From NCBI RefSeq assembly GCF_000829445.1, contig NZ_JXRQ01000029.1:248001-312000 (forward strand): 64,000 nucleotides of DNA. Reading direction: 5' to 3'. Positions 10,613 to 18,929 of this stretch are shown here, one piece after another; the stretch's first letter is position 1; every line of letters begins with the position of its first letter. The notes below the pieces were generated by a model. That model saw nothing but the letters and a program-made list of their open reading frames with translations, ran no database searches and was not told the DNA's origin. The translations under genes were made by a program, and so were the position numbers. This stretch comes from Jeotgalibacillus alimentarius (GTDB taxonomy: Bacteria > Bacillota > Bacilli > Bacillales > Jeotgalibacillaceae).

Positions 10613-11077
10613 ATGAACCAGGCTTATGATTATATGGTCCGTAAAACAAATGGAGATCTGATGTCACTTGATGCTTATAAAGGTCAGCCGCTCTTGATCG
10701 TTAATACTGCAAGTAAGTGTGGCTATACGCCGCAGTTTAAGGGGTTACAGGAACTTCATGAGACCTTCCACGACAAAGGGCTCGTTGTACTCGGTTTCCC
10801 ATGTGATCAGTTTGCAAATCAGGAGTTTGAGAATATTGAAGAAACGACTGAATTCTGTCAGGTCAATTATGGTGTAACATTCCCGCTGATGGCGAAGGTG
10901 AAAGTAAACGGTGACGGGGCTGATAATCTCTTTAACTTTTTGAAAGACGAAAAAGGCGGAGAAATTAAGTGGAACTTTACAAAGTTTCTCGTTGATAAAA
11001 ATGGGCATGTAAAAGAGCGTTATGAACCGGCTGTAGAGCCTGCTGATATGAAGGCTGATATTGAGAAAGTATTGTAA
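10613..11077 (+). CDS. bsaA: Glutathione peroxidase family protein (BsaA type)
   Basis: Thiol peroxidase of the cysteine-type GPx family. In Bacillales it probably uses thioredoxin rather than glutathione. The peroxidatic Cys36 is in SKCGYTPQ. The catalytic Gln/Trp/Asn partners are represented by FPCDQFANQE and WNFTKFLVD. Length 154 is normal for bacterial members, and no signal peptide is present. The start has a strong GGAGGG site 8 nt upstream. It is transcribed divergently from gltB and appears to be monocistronic. Confidence 0.93.
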   Translation: MNQAYDYMVRKTNGDLMSLDAYKGQPLLIVNTASKCGYTPQFKGLQELHETFHDKGLVVLGFPCDQFANQEFENIEETTEFCQVNYGVTFPLMAKVKVNGDGADNLFNFLKDEKGGEIKWNFTKFLVDKNGHVKERYEPAVEPADMKADIEKVL

Positions 11078-11089
11078 TTTTAGCTCTGT

Positions 11090-11262
11090 GAAATTTGGCT
11101 GTTGATTTCCGCTCCAGGGGGAACGCTTTCCGCATGAGCCGTCTTTTGGCTCCGATTCAATCGGACCTCCTCAGCGCGGGGCGCTTGCGGGGTCTCACCT
11201 GTCACGCTTCTCCTGCTGGAGTCGTCCCCCTTCCGCTCCAATCAACAGCTGTGCTAAAACAA
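11090..11262 (+). repeat. GC-rich interspersed repeat, copy 3
   Basis: Element of about 160 bp bounded by the inverted ends CTGTTGATT and AATCAACAG. It carries CGCTTTCCGCATG, GCGGGGTCTCACCTGTC and GGAGTCGTCCCCCTTCCGC. It lies directly after the peroxidase stop. Its right end, including CAGCTGTGCTAAAAC, recurs at 52686-52745. Confidence 0.75.
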
Positions 11263-11292
11263 TATTGGTCTTTAACAAAGCCGTAAATAAAG

Positions 11293-11326
11293 AACGGAGG
11301 CACCGGTTATGCGGCCCTCCGTTTTT
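11293..11326 (+). terminator. Bidirectional terminator between bsaA and glycerophosphodiesterase
   Basis: Stem AACGGAGG with CCTCCGTT, then TTTT on the plus strand. The minus side is also U-rich (CTTTATTT). It separates two convergent genes. Confidence 0.8.
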
Positions 11327-11339
11327 TGATTATCATTAT

Positions 11340-12188
11340 TTAATCCTTCACTACCTGGATGTCTTCCTCTACCGGCCATCTTGAAAAGTCTGTGATGATG
11401 CCATCCACATCGTAGGAGACAGCTTTTTGGATGAGCCGCTTATCCTTTTTGGACCAGACCAGTACTTTTCCGCCGCGTTTGTGCACTTCATCAATCGTTC
11501 TTTTTGATACGGCTGATATATTAAAATTAATGTAGGTTGCAAATGAGGTGAGTTCATCTAACTGCCAGAGTGATACTGGTACAAATGAGGCTTTCATGAG
11601 GACTGCGATTTGGAGGTCCGGGTCCAGTTCATGGATGCGCTTCAGTGAATCAATATCAAAAGATTGAACAATCACACTGTCTGTTGCGGGATACTGCGAT
11701 AGTACTTCTGCCACTTTCTCTTCAATTCCCGGATAAAGCGCCGGGTGCTTGATTTCTATTAAAAGACCCACCTGACCGTAAAACGATTCCATTAATTCGT
11801 TCAGCGTAATGATTGGTTCTCCGTAATAATCCGGGTGAAAATGCGAGCCGGCTTCGAGAGTCTTTAACTCTTCAAGCGTCATATCCCTGATCTGACCGGT
11901 ACCGTTTGTTGTCCTGTTCACTGTTTCATCGTGCATGATGATCAGTTCCCCATCCTTAGAAAGGTGAACATCTGCTTCAATGAAATCAGCGCCAAGCTCT
12001 ATTCCCTTTTGAAATGCCGCATGTGTATTTTCAGGTGCATAACTGGCGGCGCCGCGGTGTGCAACTGAGATCATCCCTTCAACATCTACGTCCTTTACAG
12101 GCTGACTGATATACCCCACCAGTAAAATTAAACAGGCGCCGAGGAAAGCAATAAAGGCAATACGCCTTCGTTTCCATCCCCTTATCAT
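11340..12188 (-). CDS. Membrane-anchored glycerophosphodiester phosphodiesterase
   Basis: GDPD family enzyme hydrolysing glycerophosphodiesters to glycerol-3-phosphate and an alcohol. The catalytic signature is HRGA followed by PENT, then DFIEADVHLSKDG and MHDETVNRTT. The metal ligand motif LLIEIKHP and the C-terminal VLVWSKKD/IITDF segment are also present. Residues 10-27 (RIAFIAFLGACLILLVGYI) form one membrane anchor, so the enzyme should act outside the membrane. The ATG at 12188 is chosen because GAGGGGG lies 8 nt upstream; the ATGs at 12209 and 12194 are worse placed. 282 residues. Monocistronic. Confidence 0.9.
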   Translation of the reverse strand: MIRGWKRRRIAFIAFLGACLILLVGYISQPVKDVDVEGMISVAHRGAASYAPENTHAAFQKGIELGADFIEADVHLSKDGELIIMHDETVNRTTNGTGQIRDMTLEELKTLEAGSHFHPDYYGEPIITLNELMESFYGQVGLLIEIKHPALYPGIEEKVAEVLSQYPATDSVIVQSFDIDSLKRIHELDPDLQIAVLMKASFVPVSLWQLDELTSFATYINFNISAVSKRTIDEVHKRGGKVLVWSKKDKRLIQKAVSYDVDGIITDFSRWPVEEDIQVVKD

Positions 12189-12294
12189 AACCATTTCCCC
12201 CTCATTCAAAAAGTTCTGAATTTTCTATTTATATAATCAGTATATCATATTTTTGTGAGGGTGTGGGGGGTATTTGTCTATGAAACTGTATTTT

Positions 12295-12328
12295 AATACC
12301 CCTGCAGCATTTTAGCTGCAGGGGTATT
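12295..12328. terminator. Strong hairpin after the YogA-like gene
   Basis: AATACCCCTGCAGC pairs perfectly with GCTGCAGGGGTATT across a 6-nt loop. On the minus strand it is followed by an AT-rich tail (AAAATAC), so termination rather than an operator is likely. Confidence 0.7.
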
Positions 12329-12331
12329 GAT

Positions 12332-13330
12332 TTAGAATGATGAAATATTGAATCCAACCTTCCCAAGCTGCTCTGCTTTTTCAATCCGCTCAAAAGCCTG
12401 CTCGTAATCCTCTAATTTATATACCTTATCCATCACCGGATGAATGTTGTGCTTTTCGATGAATGCAATCATTTCATTAAGTTCTTCAGCACTTCCCATT
12501 GTGGAACCCAGCAGATTTTGCTGGCCGTAAAAGAAGTCGCGGAGGTTGATCGTCACTTCATCTCCGGCAGAAGCACCAAAGGTTACAATCGTGCCGCCTT
12601 TTCTTAACTGCTTTAATGACTTATTAAAGGTTGCAGCCCCGACACATTCGATCACCAGATCCATTTTTGTACCGTCTACTGCTTCTTCCCAGTCCCCTTC
12701 ACTGTCAATTGCGTAGTCAGCACCGAGTTCCAGTGCTTTTTTGCGCTTTTCTTCTGACCGTGATGTTACATACACTGTAGCACCTGCCGCCTTTGCAAAC
12801 TGCAATAGAAAAGTTGCTACACCGCTTCCGATCCCCGGAATCAGCACGTTCATCCCCTCTTTTATCTGTCCGCGTGTAAACAATGCACGGTATGCTGTGA
12901 GGCCTGCAAGTGCCAGCACACCTGATTCCTCCCAGCTGAGGTGATCAGGCTTTTTCACTGCATTCTCTGCAGGCAGCACAATGCTTTCAGCAAAAGTACC
13001 GTGACCAGGCAGACCGACAATATCAAATTCAGGTGGCGGCGCGTCAGTATTATGCTTCCAGTTAATCCCCGGATTAATAATCACTTCATCGCCTTTTTGA
13101 ACATTTGTTACACCTTCTCCTGTTTCTTCGACGATTCCGGCACCATCTGACCCCACTACAAGCGCAGGATCTTCTTCTCCATGACGCGTCAGCACGAACA
13201 GGTCACGGTGATTCAGACCGGCAGTTTTCAGTTTAATCCGGACTTCTCCTGCCTGAACCTGAGCGTGATCCAGGTCTCCATATGTAAGTCCCTCCATTCC
13301 TTTTGGTCCTTTATGATAGACAGCTTTCAT
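12332..13330 (-). CDS. Zinc-binding-family alcohol dehydrogenase / quinone oxidoreductase (YogA-like)
   Basis: Medium-chain dehydrogenase/reductase. The N-terminal GroES-like domain covers about 1-140 (GSDGAGIVEETGEGV, KGDEVIINPG). The Rossmann domain follows with IPGIGSGVATFLLQFAKAAGA. The zinc-ligand cysteine of classical alcohol dehydrogenases is absent (GLNHRDLFVLT), which suggests a zinc-independent NAD(P)H oxidoreductase similar to B. subtilis YogA. The ATG at 13330 (MKAVYHKGPKG) is preferred: AAAGGAG lies 10 nt upstream and the family starts here. 332 residues. It lies 22 nt downstream of an AlbA_2-domain gene and is probably cotranscribed with it. Confidence 0.88.
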   Translation of the reverse strand: MKAVYHKGPKGMEGLTYGDLDHAQVQAGEVRIKLKTAGLNHRDLFVLTRHGEEDPALVVGSDGAGIVEETGEGVTNVQKGDEVIINPGINWKHNTDAPPPEFDIVGLPGHGTFAESIVLPAENAVKKPDHLSWEESGVLALAGLTAYRALFTRGQIKEGMNVLIPGIGSGVATFLLQFAKAAGATVYVTSRSEEKRKKALELGADYAIDSEGDWEEAVDGTKMDLVIECVGAATFNKSLKQLRKGGTIVTFGASAGDEVTINLRDFFYGQQNLLGSTMGSAEELNEMIAFIEKHNIHPVMDKVYKLEDYEQAFERIEKAEQLGKVGFNISSF

Positions 13331-13352
13331 AAGTAAAAAACTCCTTTCAGCA

Positions 13353-13865
13353 TTATATTTTCTTTTCAATCGTCAGGCATTCTTTCCCTTTACGGATAAC
13401 CGACTTCCCGTCTGCAAATGTGTACGGCCCACCACGGCCGTCAACAGTCATAATTAATACCCGTCCTGTTCCGTAATCAAGCTCTACCAGATCAAATTCA
13501 GCTGATAGCTGCGGCCTTGTTTCTTCAAAAACCCGCTGATGAAAATAGGCAATATCCAGATGATCCGGCACACCAAGAATGGTTTTACTATGTCCTTTCA
13601 CACCGTCTGCAATACCGAATACAACACTGCCTCCGCCGCCATTTGCCATGCAAATCGCATATTCGACCATCTTACGTATATTATCCTCTGTTTTCAGACT
13701 CCACTGTTTAAAGTCTAGATCCTGCCCTTCGAAATCATCTGCAACATGAGCGTCTAAACGTCCGATCAACTGCATAATCTGATGAATGGATTTTATGATG
13801 ATCACCCTCAGCCGTTTAAAATAAGAGCATTTATAAGTTCTCCCTTCTATCTTAACAAAATACAT
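13353..13865 (-). CDS. Stand-alone AlbA_2 (Schlafen-like) domain protein
   Basis: The segment EGQDLDFKQW, then MANGGGGSVVFGIADG and VLIMTVDGRGGPY, is the AlbA_2/AAA_4 fold found in RecG-like regulators and Schlafen proteins. The usual C-terminal DNA-binding or GHKL-like part is missing, so this is a single-domain version. Its role is unknown; nucleic-acid binding is a family-based guess. The start is uncertain. The ATG at 13865 has no ribosome binding site, and the domain itself begins near ATG 13775. A TAAGAT -10-like element lies inside the first codons, which favours a later start. The gene precedes the YogA-like gene by 22 nt. Confidence 0.65.
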   Translation of the reverse strand: MYFVKIEGRTYKCSYFKRLRVIIIKSIHQIMQLIGRLDAHVADDFEGQDLDFKQWSLKTEDNIRKMVEYAICMANGGGGSVVFGIADGVKGHSKTILGVPDHLDIAYFHQRVFEETRPQLSAEFDLVELDYGTGRVLIMTVDGRGGPYTFADGKSVIRKGKECLTIEKKI

Positions 13866-13926
13866 TCAGATTTTTCAGTAAAATGAGTTATGATAGAAGA
13901 AATTCAAATAAAGGAGTGGAGACAGA

Positions 13927-14721
13927 GTGAATAATCATGAAATTGATTACAAGCTTTACGGTGATGACATGCAGTTTGTAGAAGTGGAACTGGACCCTCA
14001 GGAGACAGTAATTGCAGAGGCAGGCAGCCTGATGATGATGGATGATGCGATCAGAATGGAAACCATTTTCGGAGACGGTGCGGAATCTTCAGGCGGCCTG
14101 ATGGGTAAGCTACTTGGCGCCGGCAAACGTGTGCTGACAGGTGAAAGCATGTTTATGACTGCTTTTACGAATGAAGGCACTGGAAAAAAACATGTCAGCT
14201 TTGCTTCTCCTTATCCAGGCAAAATTATTCCGCTTGACCTCAGTACGATTGACGGGAAACTGATCTGCCAGAAGGATGCTTTCTTAGCTGCAGCAAAAGG
14301 CGTATCAATCGGCATTGAGTTTCAGCGTAAAGTAGGTACCGGCTTCTTTGGCGGTGAAGGGTTCATTATGCAAAAGCTTGAGGGGGACGGAATGGCCTTT
14401 GTTCATGCTGGCGGCACGATTCACAAAAAAGAGCTGGCTGCGGGAGAAGTACTGCGTCTTGATACAGGGTGTCTGGTCGCGATGACAGGCGGGATTGATT
14501 ATAACATTGAGATGGTCGGCGGAATTAAAACGGCTATGTTCGGCGGCGAGGGATTATTCCTTGCGACACTGCGCGGTCCCGGTACTGTCTGGGTTCAGTC
14601 ATTGCCGTTCAGCCGTCTTGCCAGCCGCGTATTTTCAGCGATGCCGCGTAATGGCGGGTCTAAAGGTGAAGGTAGTGCTGCAAGCGGACTTTTTGATATT
14701 TTGGGTGGTGACAGACGTTAA
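13927..14721 (+). CDS. AIM24/TIGR00266 family protein
   Basis: Protein of the AIM24 family: a beta-rich fold with repeated glycine turns and a mitochondrial homologue. The biochemical role in bacteria is unknown. Diagnostic segments are [10 protein letters not shown] near residue 38, [16 protein letters not shown] in the middle and [18 protein letters not shown] near 210. No signal peptide or membrane helix is present. Length 264 is typical. GGAGTGGAGACAGA precedes the GTG at 13927. A TATGAT -10 box lies at 13889-13894. It is transcribed divergently from the AlbA_2 gene. Confidence 0.88.
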   Translation: MNNHEIDYKLYGDDMQFVEVELDPQETVIAEAGSLMMMDDAIRMETIFGDGAESSGGLMGKLLGAGKRVLTGESMFMTAFTNEGTGKKHVSFASPYPGKIIPLDLSTIDGKLICQKDAFLAAAKGVSIGIEFQRKVGTGFFGGEGFIMQKLEGDGMAFVHAGGTIHKKELAAGEVLRLDTGCLVAMTGGIDYNIEMVGGIKTAMFGGEGLFLATLRGPGTVWVQSLPFSRLASRVFSAMPRNGGSKGEGSAASGLFDILGGDRR

Positions 14722-14750
14722 AAAAAGCCGGGACAAATGTCTCAGCCTTT
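14722..14750 (+). terminator. GGCTGAGACA-family hairpin
   Basis: GGGACA pairs with TGTCTC across a 2-3 nt loop, with outer AAAG/CTTT pairing. It starts at the AIM24 stop codon and adjoins a GC-rich repeat, like the pair at 3595-3780. Confidence 0.55.
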
Positions 14751-14754
14751 ACTA

Positions 14755-14890
14755 TAGTAACCGGTTCACTGCGCTCCAGGCGGTGCTTTCCGGACGGTGG
14801 TCGCTGAGCCTCCTCACCTTCGGTTGCGGGGTCTCAGCTGTCTCACTAATCGTCCCGGAGTCACCACCTTCCGCTTCGTTCACCTTAATG
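14755..14890 (+). repeat. GC-rich interspersed repeat, copy 4
   Basis: Contains GGCGGTGCTTTCCGGACGG, CTGAGCCTCCTCACCTTCGG, GCGGGGTCTCAGC and AATCGTCCCGGAGTCACC. It is nearly identical to the reverse complement of 3938-4062. Noncoding, in the gap between two convergent genes. Confidence 0.75.
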
Positions 14891-14910
14891 TTTTCCTCAC
14901 CAAACTTATA

Positions 14911-15339
14911 TCATTCACCATAAATCTCTTTGTATGCAAGGACCTTCAGTGCTTTCAATTCTTCTTCGGACAGGGATGATTCAAGTTTTTGAATGACTTC
15001 CTGTTCAGAAAGGTTGCCCGCTTCTGCATCTGCCTGAATCTGGCGCAGCTCTCCGATTCCCACCTTCTGAATCATCACACGGGTAGCTTCAGCACGCGTT
15101 GTGAATACAAGGTTTTCATCATCTTTCGCCGCCTCTGCTTCTTCTAGATAGCTGCTTAAAACAGGATCCTGTTCAATATAGGTTTTTACCTGATCCATCT
15201 GACCATTTGTTTTCATATCGGCTGTAACGGACTCAACTACCTGATCCGCCGCCACTTCTGTACCAAAATAATAAACAGCATATAACCCTCCGCCTATCAG
15301 CAGGATGAGGGTGAATAATCCAATTAACAGTTTCTTCAT
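14911..15339 (-). CDS. Uncharacterised single-pass membrane protein
   Basis: 142 residues. Residues 4-24 (LLIGLFTLILLIGGGLYAVYY) form a membrane anchor or uncleaved signal. The rest is charged and helical (VVESVTADMKTNGQMD, LEEAEAAKDDENLVF, SEQEVIQKLESSLSEEELK) and probably extracytoplasmic. No enzymatic motif is visible and I do not recognise the family. A TATAAT box lies about 25 nt upstream, and GAGGTG is 6 nt before the ATG. Monocistronic. Confidence 0.75.
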   Translation of the reverse strand: MKKLLIGLFTLILLIGGGLYAVYYFGTEVAADQVVESVTADMKTNGQMDQVKTYIEQDPVLSSYLEEAEAAKDDENLVFTTRAEATRVMIQKVGIGELRQIQADAEAGNLSEQEVIQKLESSLSEEELKALKVLAYKEIYGE

Positions 15340-15448
15340 ATTTTCACCTCAGCACTTATTATACATAGGGAGAACGATTTCTGCATGTTTTTAAATAATG
15401 ATTAAAGTGAATAGTAGAATGACAGAACAAAATGAAAGGATGTTTTGC

Positions 15449-16165
15449 ATGCAATCATTAAAAGGAAAAAAAGCAATCATTACAGGAGGCAGCCGCGGAA
15501 TCGGTGCTGCTACAGCTTTAGAGCTGGCTAAAGAGGGTGTTAACCTTGGGATCGTCGGACGATCTGAGGAAAACCTGAATCAAATCAAAGAAAAATTAAG
15601 TCAATATGATGTGAACGTATTTACCGCTAAAGCTGATGTCAGATATGAATCAGATATTACCCAGGCCATTAAAGAACTGACTGATCAACTGGGCCATGTT
15701 GATATTCTGATTAACAATGCCGGGATGGGCGCATACGGAGAGTTTCTGGAGCTCACAACTGAAGATTGGAATAAGGTACTTCAGACAAATGTGATGGGAA
15801 TTGTGCATACGACGAAAGCTGTACTCCCGGGTATGATCGATCGTAAAACAGGTGATATCATTAATATTTCTTCTATGTCCGGCTTAAAAGGTACGAAAGG
15901 GTCCAGCGCATACAGTGCGTCCAAGTTCGCTGTGAACGGCCTCACAGAGTCACTTATGCAGGAGGTCCGTCCGCATAATATCCGTGTTTCCACGATCACT
16001 CCAAGCCTTGTAGAGACAGATCTGACACGCGGTGAAGACGGGGAACGCAATCCGGATAAGTTCACTCAGGCAGAAGATCTCGCAGAGTATATGGTGAGTC
16101 TGTTGAAGCTTGAACAACGGTCATTCATCAAAACATCTGCCATCTGGGCAACAAACCCATTTTAA
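15449..16165 (+). CDS. Short-chain dehydrogenase/reductase (FabG-like)
   Basis: Classical SDR with the cofactor motif TGGSRGIGAA at residues 13-22, NNAG near 88, and the catalytic Ser-Tyr-Lys set in INISSMSG and YSASK. Substrate unknown; it resembles Bacillus 3-oxoacyl-ACP-reductase paralogues. The loop arginine in VGRSEEN suggests NADP(H). The ATG at 15449 is chosen because AAAGGA lies 8 nt upstream and MQSLKGKKAIITG is the normal family start; the frame is open further upstream without a better site. 238 residues. A strong terminator overlaps the stop. Confidence 0.9.
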   Translation: MQSLKGKKAIITGGSRGIGAATALELAKEGVNLGIVGRSEENLNQIKEKLSQYDVNVFTAKADVRYESDITQAIKELTDQLGHVDILINNAGMGAYGEFLELTTEDWNKVLQTNVMGIVHTTKAVLPGMIDRKTGDIINISSMSGLKGTKGSSAYSASKFAVNGLTESLMQEVRPHNIRVSTITPSLVETDLTRGEDGERNPDKFTQAEDLAEYMVSLLKLEQRSFIKTSAIWATNPF

Positions 16166-16190
16166 AAAGCAGGCGCATGCCTGCTTTTTT
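16164..16190. terminator. Bidirectional terminator
   Basis: AAAAAGCAGGC and GCCTGCTTTTTT form a near-perfect hairpin with U-runs on both strands, between the convergent SDR and methyltransferase genes. Confidence 0.9.
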
Positions 16191-16786
16191 CATGTCTTAT
16201 ATTCAAAAATGACAAATCGTTCATTATTGTTATTTTCAACTAGCCCCGGAATGGGAATCTGCCGGACAAGCATGAACGCTGTTTTTTCCTCAAGGTGGTG
16301 AATATATTCCACAGTCGGATAATATAAGATCACCACTGCATCCCGCTCCTTCTGCTCAAGAGAAACAGCAATCCGGTTCATGACCGCAGCGAAAATCTGC
16401 ACAGAAAACGGATTAAAGAAATAAAAAACATCCTGCTCTTCATTCACTTCATATTTCTCAGCAAAAGCATGTTCGAACTGCAGGCTGCCTCTTCCAAGCT
16501 TTCGCTTAGCAAGGTAGGATGCCTGGTTTTGCAGTGCTTCCTGGTACAACCTCGGATTCATCTCCACGCCGGTTACGTTAAGGCCGAACCTGTGATGAAA
16601 ATAAAACGAGACACGTCCCTTGCCGCATCCGTAATCCACCAGGCCATTGTAGCGACGCAACGGGTACAATTCGCTCAACACTTCGAGACCTTCATAAGGG
16701 GTTGCTTCATAGCGGTTATGATGGATCGATGAACTGACTGTCTCAAGCAGACTGTCAGTTTTAATTGATAGCTGATGATCGTTCAT
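16190..16786 (-). CDS. SAM-dependent methyltransferase (class I)
   Basis: 198 residues with motif I VDYGCGKGRVSFYF near residue 50, the acidic end of strand 2 in VTGVEMNPR, and FNPF at about 123 in the position of motif IV. The target is unknown; the NPF motif resembles N-methyltransferases but this is weak evidence. Two ATGs are adjacent; the second (16786) has the better spacing from AGAGG. It is the last gene behind the membrane protein and cyclase genes on the same strand. Confidence 0.82.
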   Translation of the reverse strand: MNDHQLSIKTDSLLETVSSSIHHNRYEATPYEGLEVLSELYPLRRYNGLVDYGCGKGRVSFYFHHRFGLNVTGVEMNPRLYQEALQNQASYLAKRKLGRGSLQFEHAFAEKYEVNEEQDVFYFFNPFSVQIFAAVMNRIAVSLEQKERDAVVILYYPTVEYIHHLEEKTAFMLVRQIPIPGLVENNNNERFVIFEYKT

Positions 16787-16804
16787 CATATACCTCTTTT
16801 CGTA

Positions 16805-17305
16805 TTATTCTGCCTGTTTCATGTCTTTGAACTGCATTTTCCTGAATACTTCATCTCTTATTTCATCCAGCGTGTCAGGATGACTCGCGAGATATGAGCT
16901 GATGATCAGGTATTCCTTACCTGACAGGTGTGATTCAGAAGATAACCGGTCAAGAGAAGGGAGCCTGAAGTCTTTGATCGGCAGGTAAGCCAGGTTATAC
17001 GGATATTTCCCTTTCGTTATGATGACTTTAACACCTTTTAGCCGCGGGAAAAACATTGAATGGTAATCCAGCTTGAGACAGATATCCTCTTTCTTTGCCT
17101 GCTTAAGCTGTGGAAGATGGCTTGGGAGCGCAGTGAAAAAGACCATTTGCTCATAAGAATAGACCAGCTTATGAAGAGAGAGTCCGAGCCTGTCAGCTAT
17201 TTTAACCGCCTTTACTTTAAGCGACCTTATATACAGCGGTCTGGTAGTGACTAGAAACACTGTCGTAAACACAATCACATTGAGTAATAACCATGCGTAC
17301 TCCAT
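16805..17305 (-). CDS. Uncharacterised membrane-anchored protein
   Basis: 166 residues; residues 3-22 (YAWLLLNVIVFTTVFLVTTR) form one membrane helix, and the rest is soluble and basic (KVKAVKIADRLGLSLHKLVYS). I recognise no family or motif. It begins 2 nt after the stop of the diguanylate cyclase gene, so it is almost certainly cotranscribed and translationally coupled. A role as accessory partner of that cyclase is possible but is only an inference from position. Confidence 0.7.
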   Translation of the reverse strand: MEYAWLLLNVIVFTTVFLVTTRPLYIRSLKVKAVKIADRLGLSLHKLVYSYEQMVFFTALPSHLPQLKQAKKEDICLKLDYHSMFFPRLKGVKVIITKGKYPYNLAYLPIKDFRLPSLDRLSSESHLSGKEYLIISSYLASHPDTLDEIRDEVFRKMQFKDMKQAE

Positions 17306-17307
17306 CT

Positions 17308-18801
17308 TTACATCCCCACTTTCACTGCCACGCGGTTCTTTCCGCTTTCTTTTGCTTCATACAGTGCCTGATCTGCAAACTCAACTGTGTCAAAAGGATC
17401 CGCAGTACCATCTGATTCGGCGACGCCAAGACTCACTGTCAGCTTTCCTTCAGGCTGCAGTTCTCCTTTAGGAAAAGCAGTTTCTTCTACTCTTTTGCGA
17501 ATACGTTCCGCCACTTTAATCGCCTGGTCTCGTGGTGTATGCGGCAGCAGAATCACAAACTCTTCCCCGCCAAATCGATACGCCAGATCATCCCCGCGAA
17601 GACTTTTTGTAATCACGCCTGCCAGCTGCACGAGTACTTCATTTCCAAGCATATGACCATTCGTGTCATTGTAATTTTTAAAAAAATCAATATCTAAAAG
17701 AATAATAGAAAAAGGCCGCGCACAAAAATCATCAGATAAAGACTGCTGAAATGCACGCTGATTATACAGATTTGTCAGCCCGTCTTTTAACGCCATCCGC
17801 TCTACTGATTCATATTGACTCGCCTGCTGAAGGGCAATCGCCGCCTGGGTAGCAAGCGGTGTGATTATATCCACGTCATGCATATTCAGCGGTTTTTGAT
17901 TGACCAGATTATCAATGATCACGACACCTGACTTTACGCCCTGATGAAGCAGTGGAATCACGACAAATTCTTTCAGACCCAATGTATGATAAAAGCGCAT
18001 CATTAAGCCATCGTGAGTATCTGCTTCTTTTATCAGCAGCGGGTACCCTGATTCCATCACATCTCTTAAGAAACTTTTTTCCTGAAGCGGAATGGTCATA
18101 TCCTGTACGATTTCGTTGAGTTGCTGGTCAGATTTTTCCGCTTCTTTTTTATCAATTAAATCTGTTAAGCCGTATCGGTTGGCAGTGATATCCTCCCAGA
18201 TCTTAAACCCTTCTTCCGCTCTTACAGGTCCTGTTGCCATAATTCCTTTCAGAGAGTTGCCGTCTTCGCTGAGTAAAAAGATCATTGCCCGGTTATAACC
18301 GAGCCCATGCCCGGCTGTCATTGAGGTCAAAATCGTCTCTAGCAGTCTTTTAGTGTTGAAGGTCTCCTGCATTGCCTGACTGACATCTTTTGTGACGTTC
18401 AGCTGCTTTGAGTTGAATGTCAGGATCTCAAGCCAGCGGTCACGCTGCTGACGGATTTTTCTCACATAATATCTGATCGCATATACACTTCCTGCAAATA
18501 AGAAGTAGGCAGCATATACGCTCGGTTCCATTGCTCCGGTTGTGATCCACAGGTACCAGGATGATAGTGCAGCAGCGATCATTCCGCCGCTGAAATGAAA
18601 GCTCACCACTGTAGCTGCAATCGCAAATAGTAATAGCCAGGATGTATGTGACGGTGTGGCAAACCATTGCTCTAACAAAACAAGCAGCACTGTCGACATG
18701 ACAAATATTAATCTGTTTATGTATCCGTTTGCGTAAAAACGAAAAGTATTTGCTATGAATGCCACAAACACAAATGCCGCCGTTAAGAATAGGCCCTCCA
18801 T
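17308..18801 (-). CDS. Membrane GAF-GGDEF diguanylate cyclase
   Basis: Makes c-di-GMP from two GTP. Residues 1-115 hold about five hydrophobic helices, followed by a GAF domain (about 140-320, KRLLETILTSM to TQAAIALQQA). The GGDEF domain (about 330-497) carries DGLTNLYNQRAFQQ and the active site RFGGEEF. An intact I-site, RGDD, lies five residues before GGEEF, so product inhibition is likely. The start at 18801 (MEGLFLTAAF) has AGGAGG 7 nt upstream. 497 residues. It is followed by a coupled small membrane-protein gene. The sensed signal is unknown. Confidence 0.92.
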   Translation of the reverse strand: MEGLFLTAAFVFVAFIANTFRFYANGYINRLIFVMSTVLLVLLEQWFATPSHTSWLLLFAIAATVVSFHFSGGMIAAALSSWYLWITTGAMEPSVYAAYFLFAGSVYAIRYYVRKIRQQRDRWLEILTFNSKQLNVTKDVSQAMQETFNTKRLLETILTSMTAGHGLGYNRAMIFLLSEDGNSLKGIMATGPVRAEEGFKIWEDITANRYGLTDLIDKKEAEKSDQQLNEIVQDMTIPLQEKSFLRDVMESGYPLLIKEADTHDGLMMRFYHTLGLKEFVVIPLLHQGVKSGVVIIDNLVNQKPLNMHDVDIITPLATQAAIALQQASQYESVERMALKDGLTNLYNQRAFQQSLSDDFCARPFSIILLDIDFFKNYNDTNGHMLGNEVLVQLAGVITKSLRGDDLAYRFGGEEFVILLPHTPRDQAIKVAERIRKRVEETAFPKGELQPEGKLTVSLGVAESDGTADPFDTVEFADQALYEAKESGKNRVAVKVGM

Positions 18802-18896
18802 CACCGTTCCTCCTAATAGGTAAATTGTCACAAATTAATTATAATACATGGAAGCGTTATATTTCAATAGAAATGCACGATGAATTTAAGGCATAG

Positions 18897-18927
18897 AAAA
18901 AGCCCGGGTTTTGATCTCCGGGCTCAA
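18897..18927 (-). terminator. Terminator of rlmN
   Basis: AGCCCGG and CCGGGCT arms; on the minus strand TTTTT follows. It begins directly after the rlmN stop codon. Confidence 0.88.
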
Positions 18928-18929
18928 GT

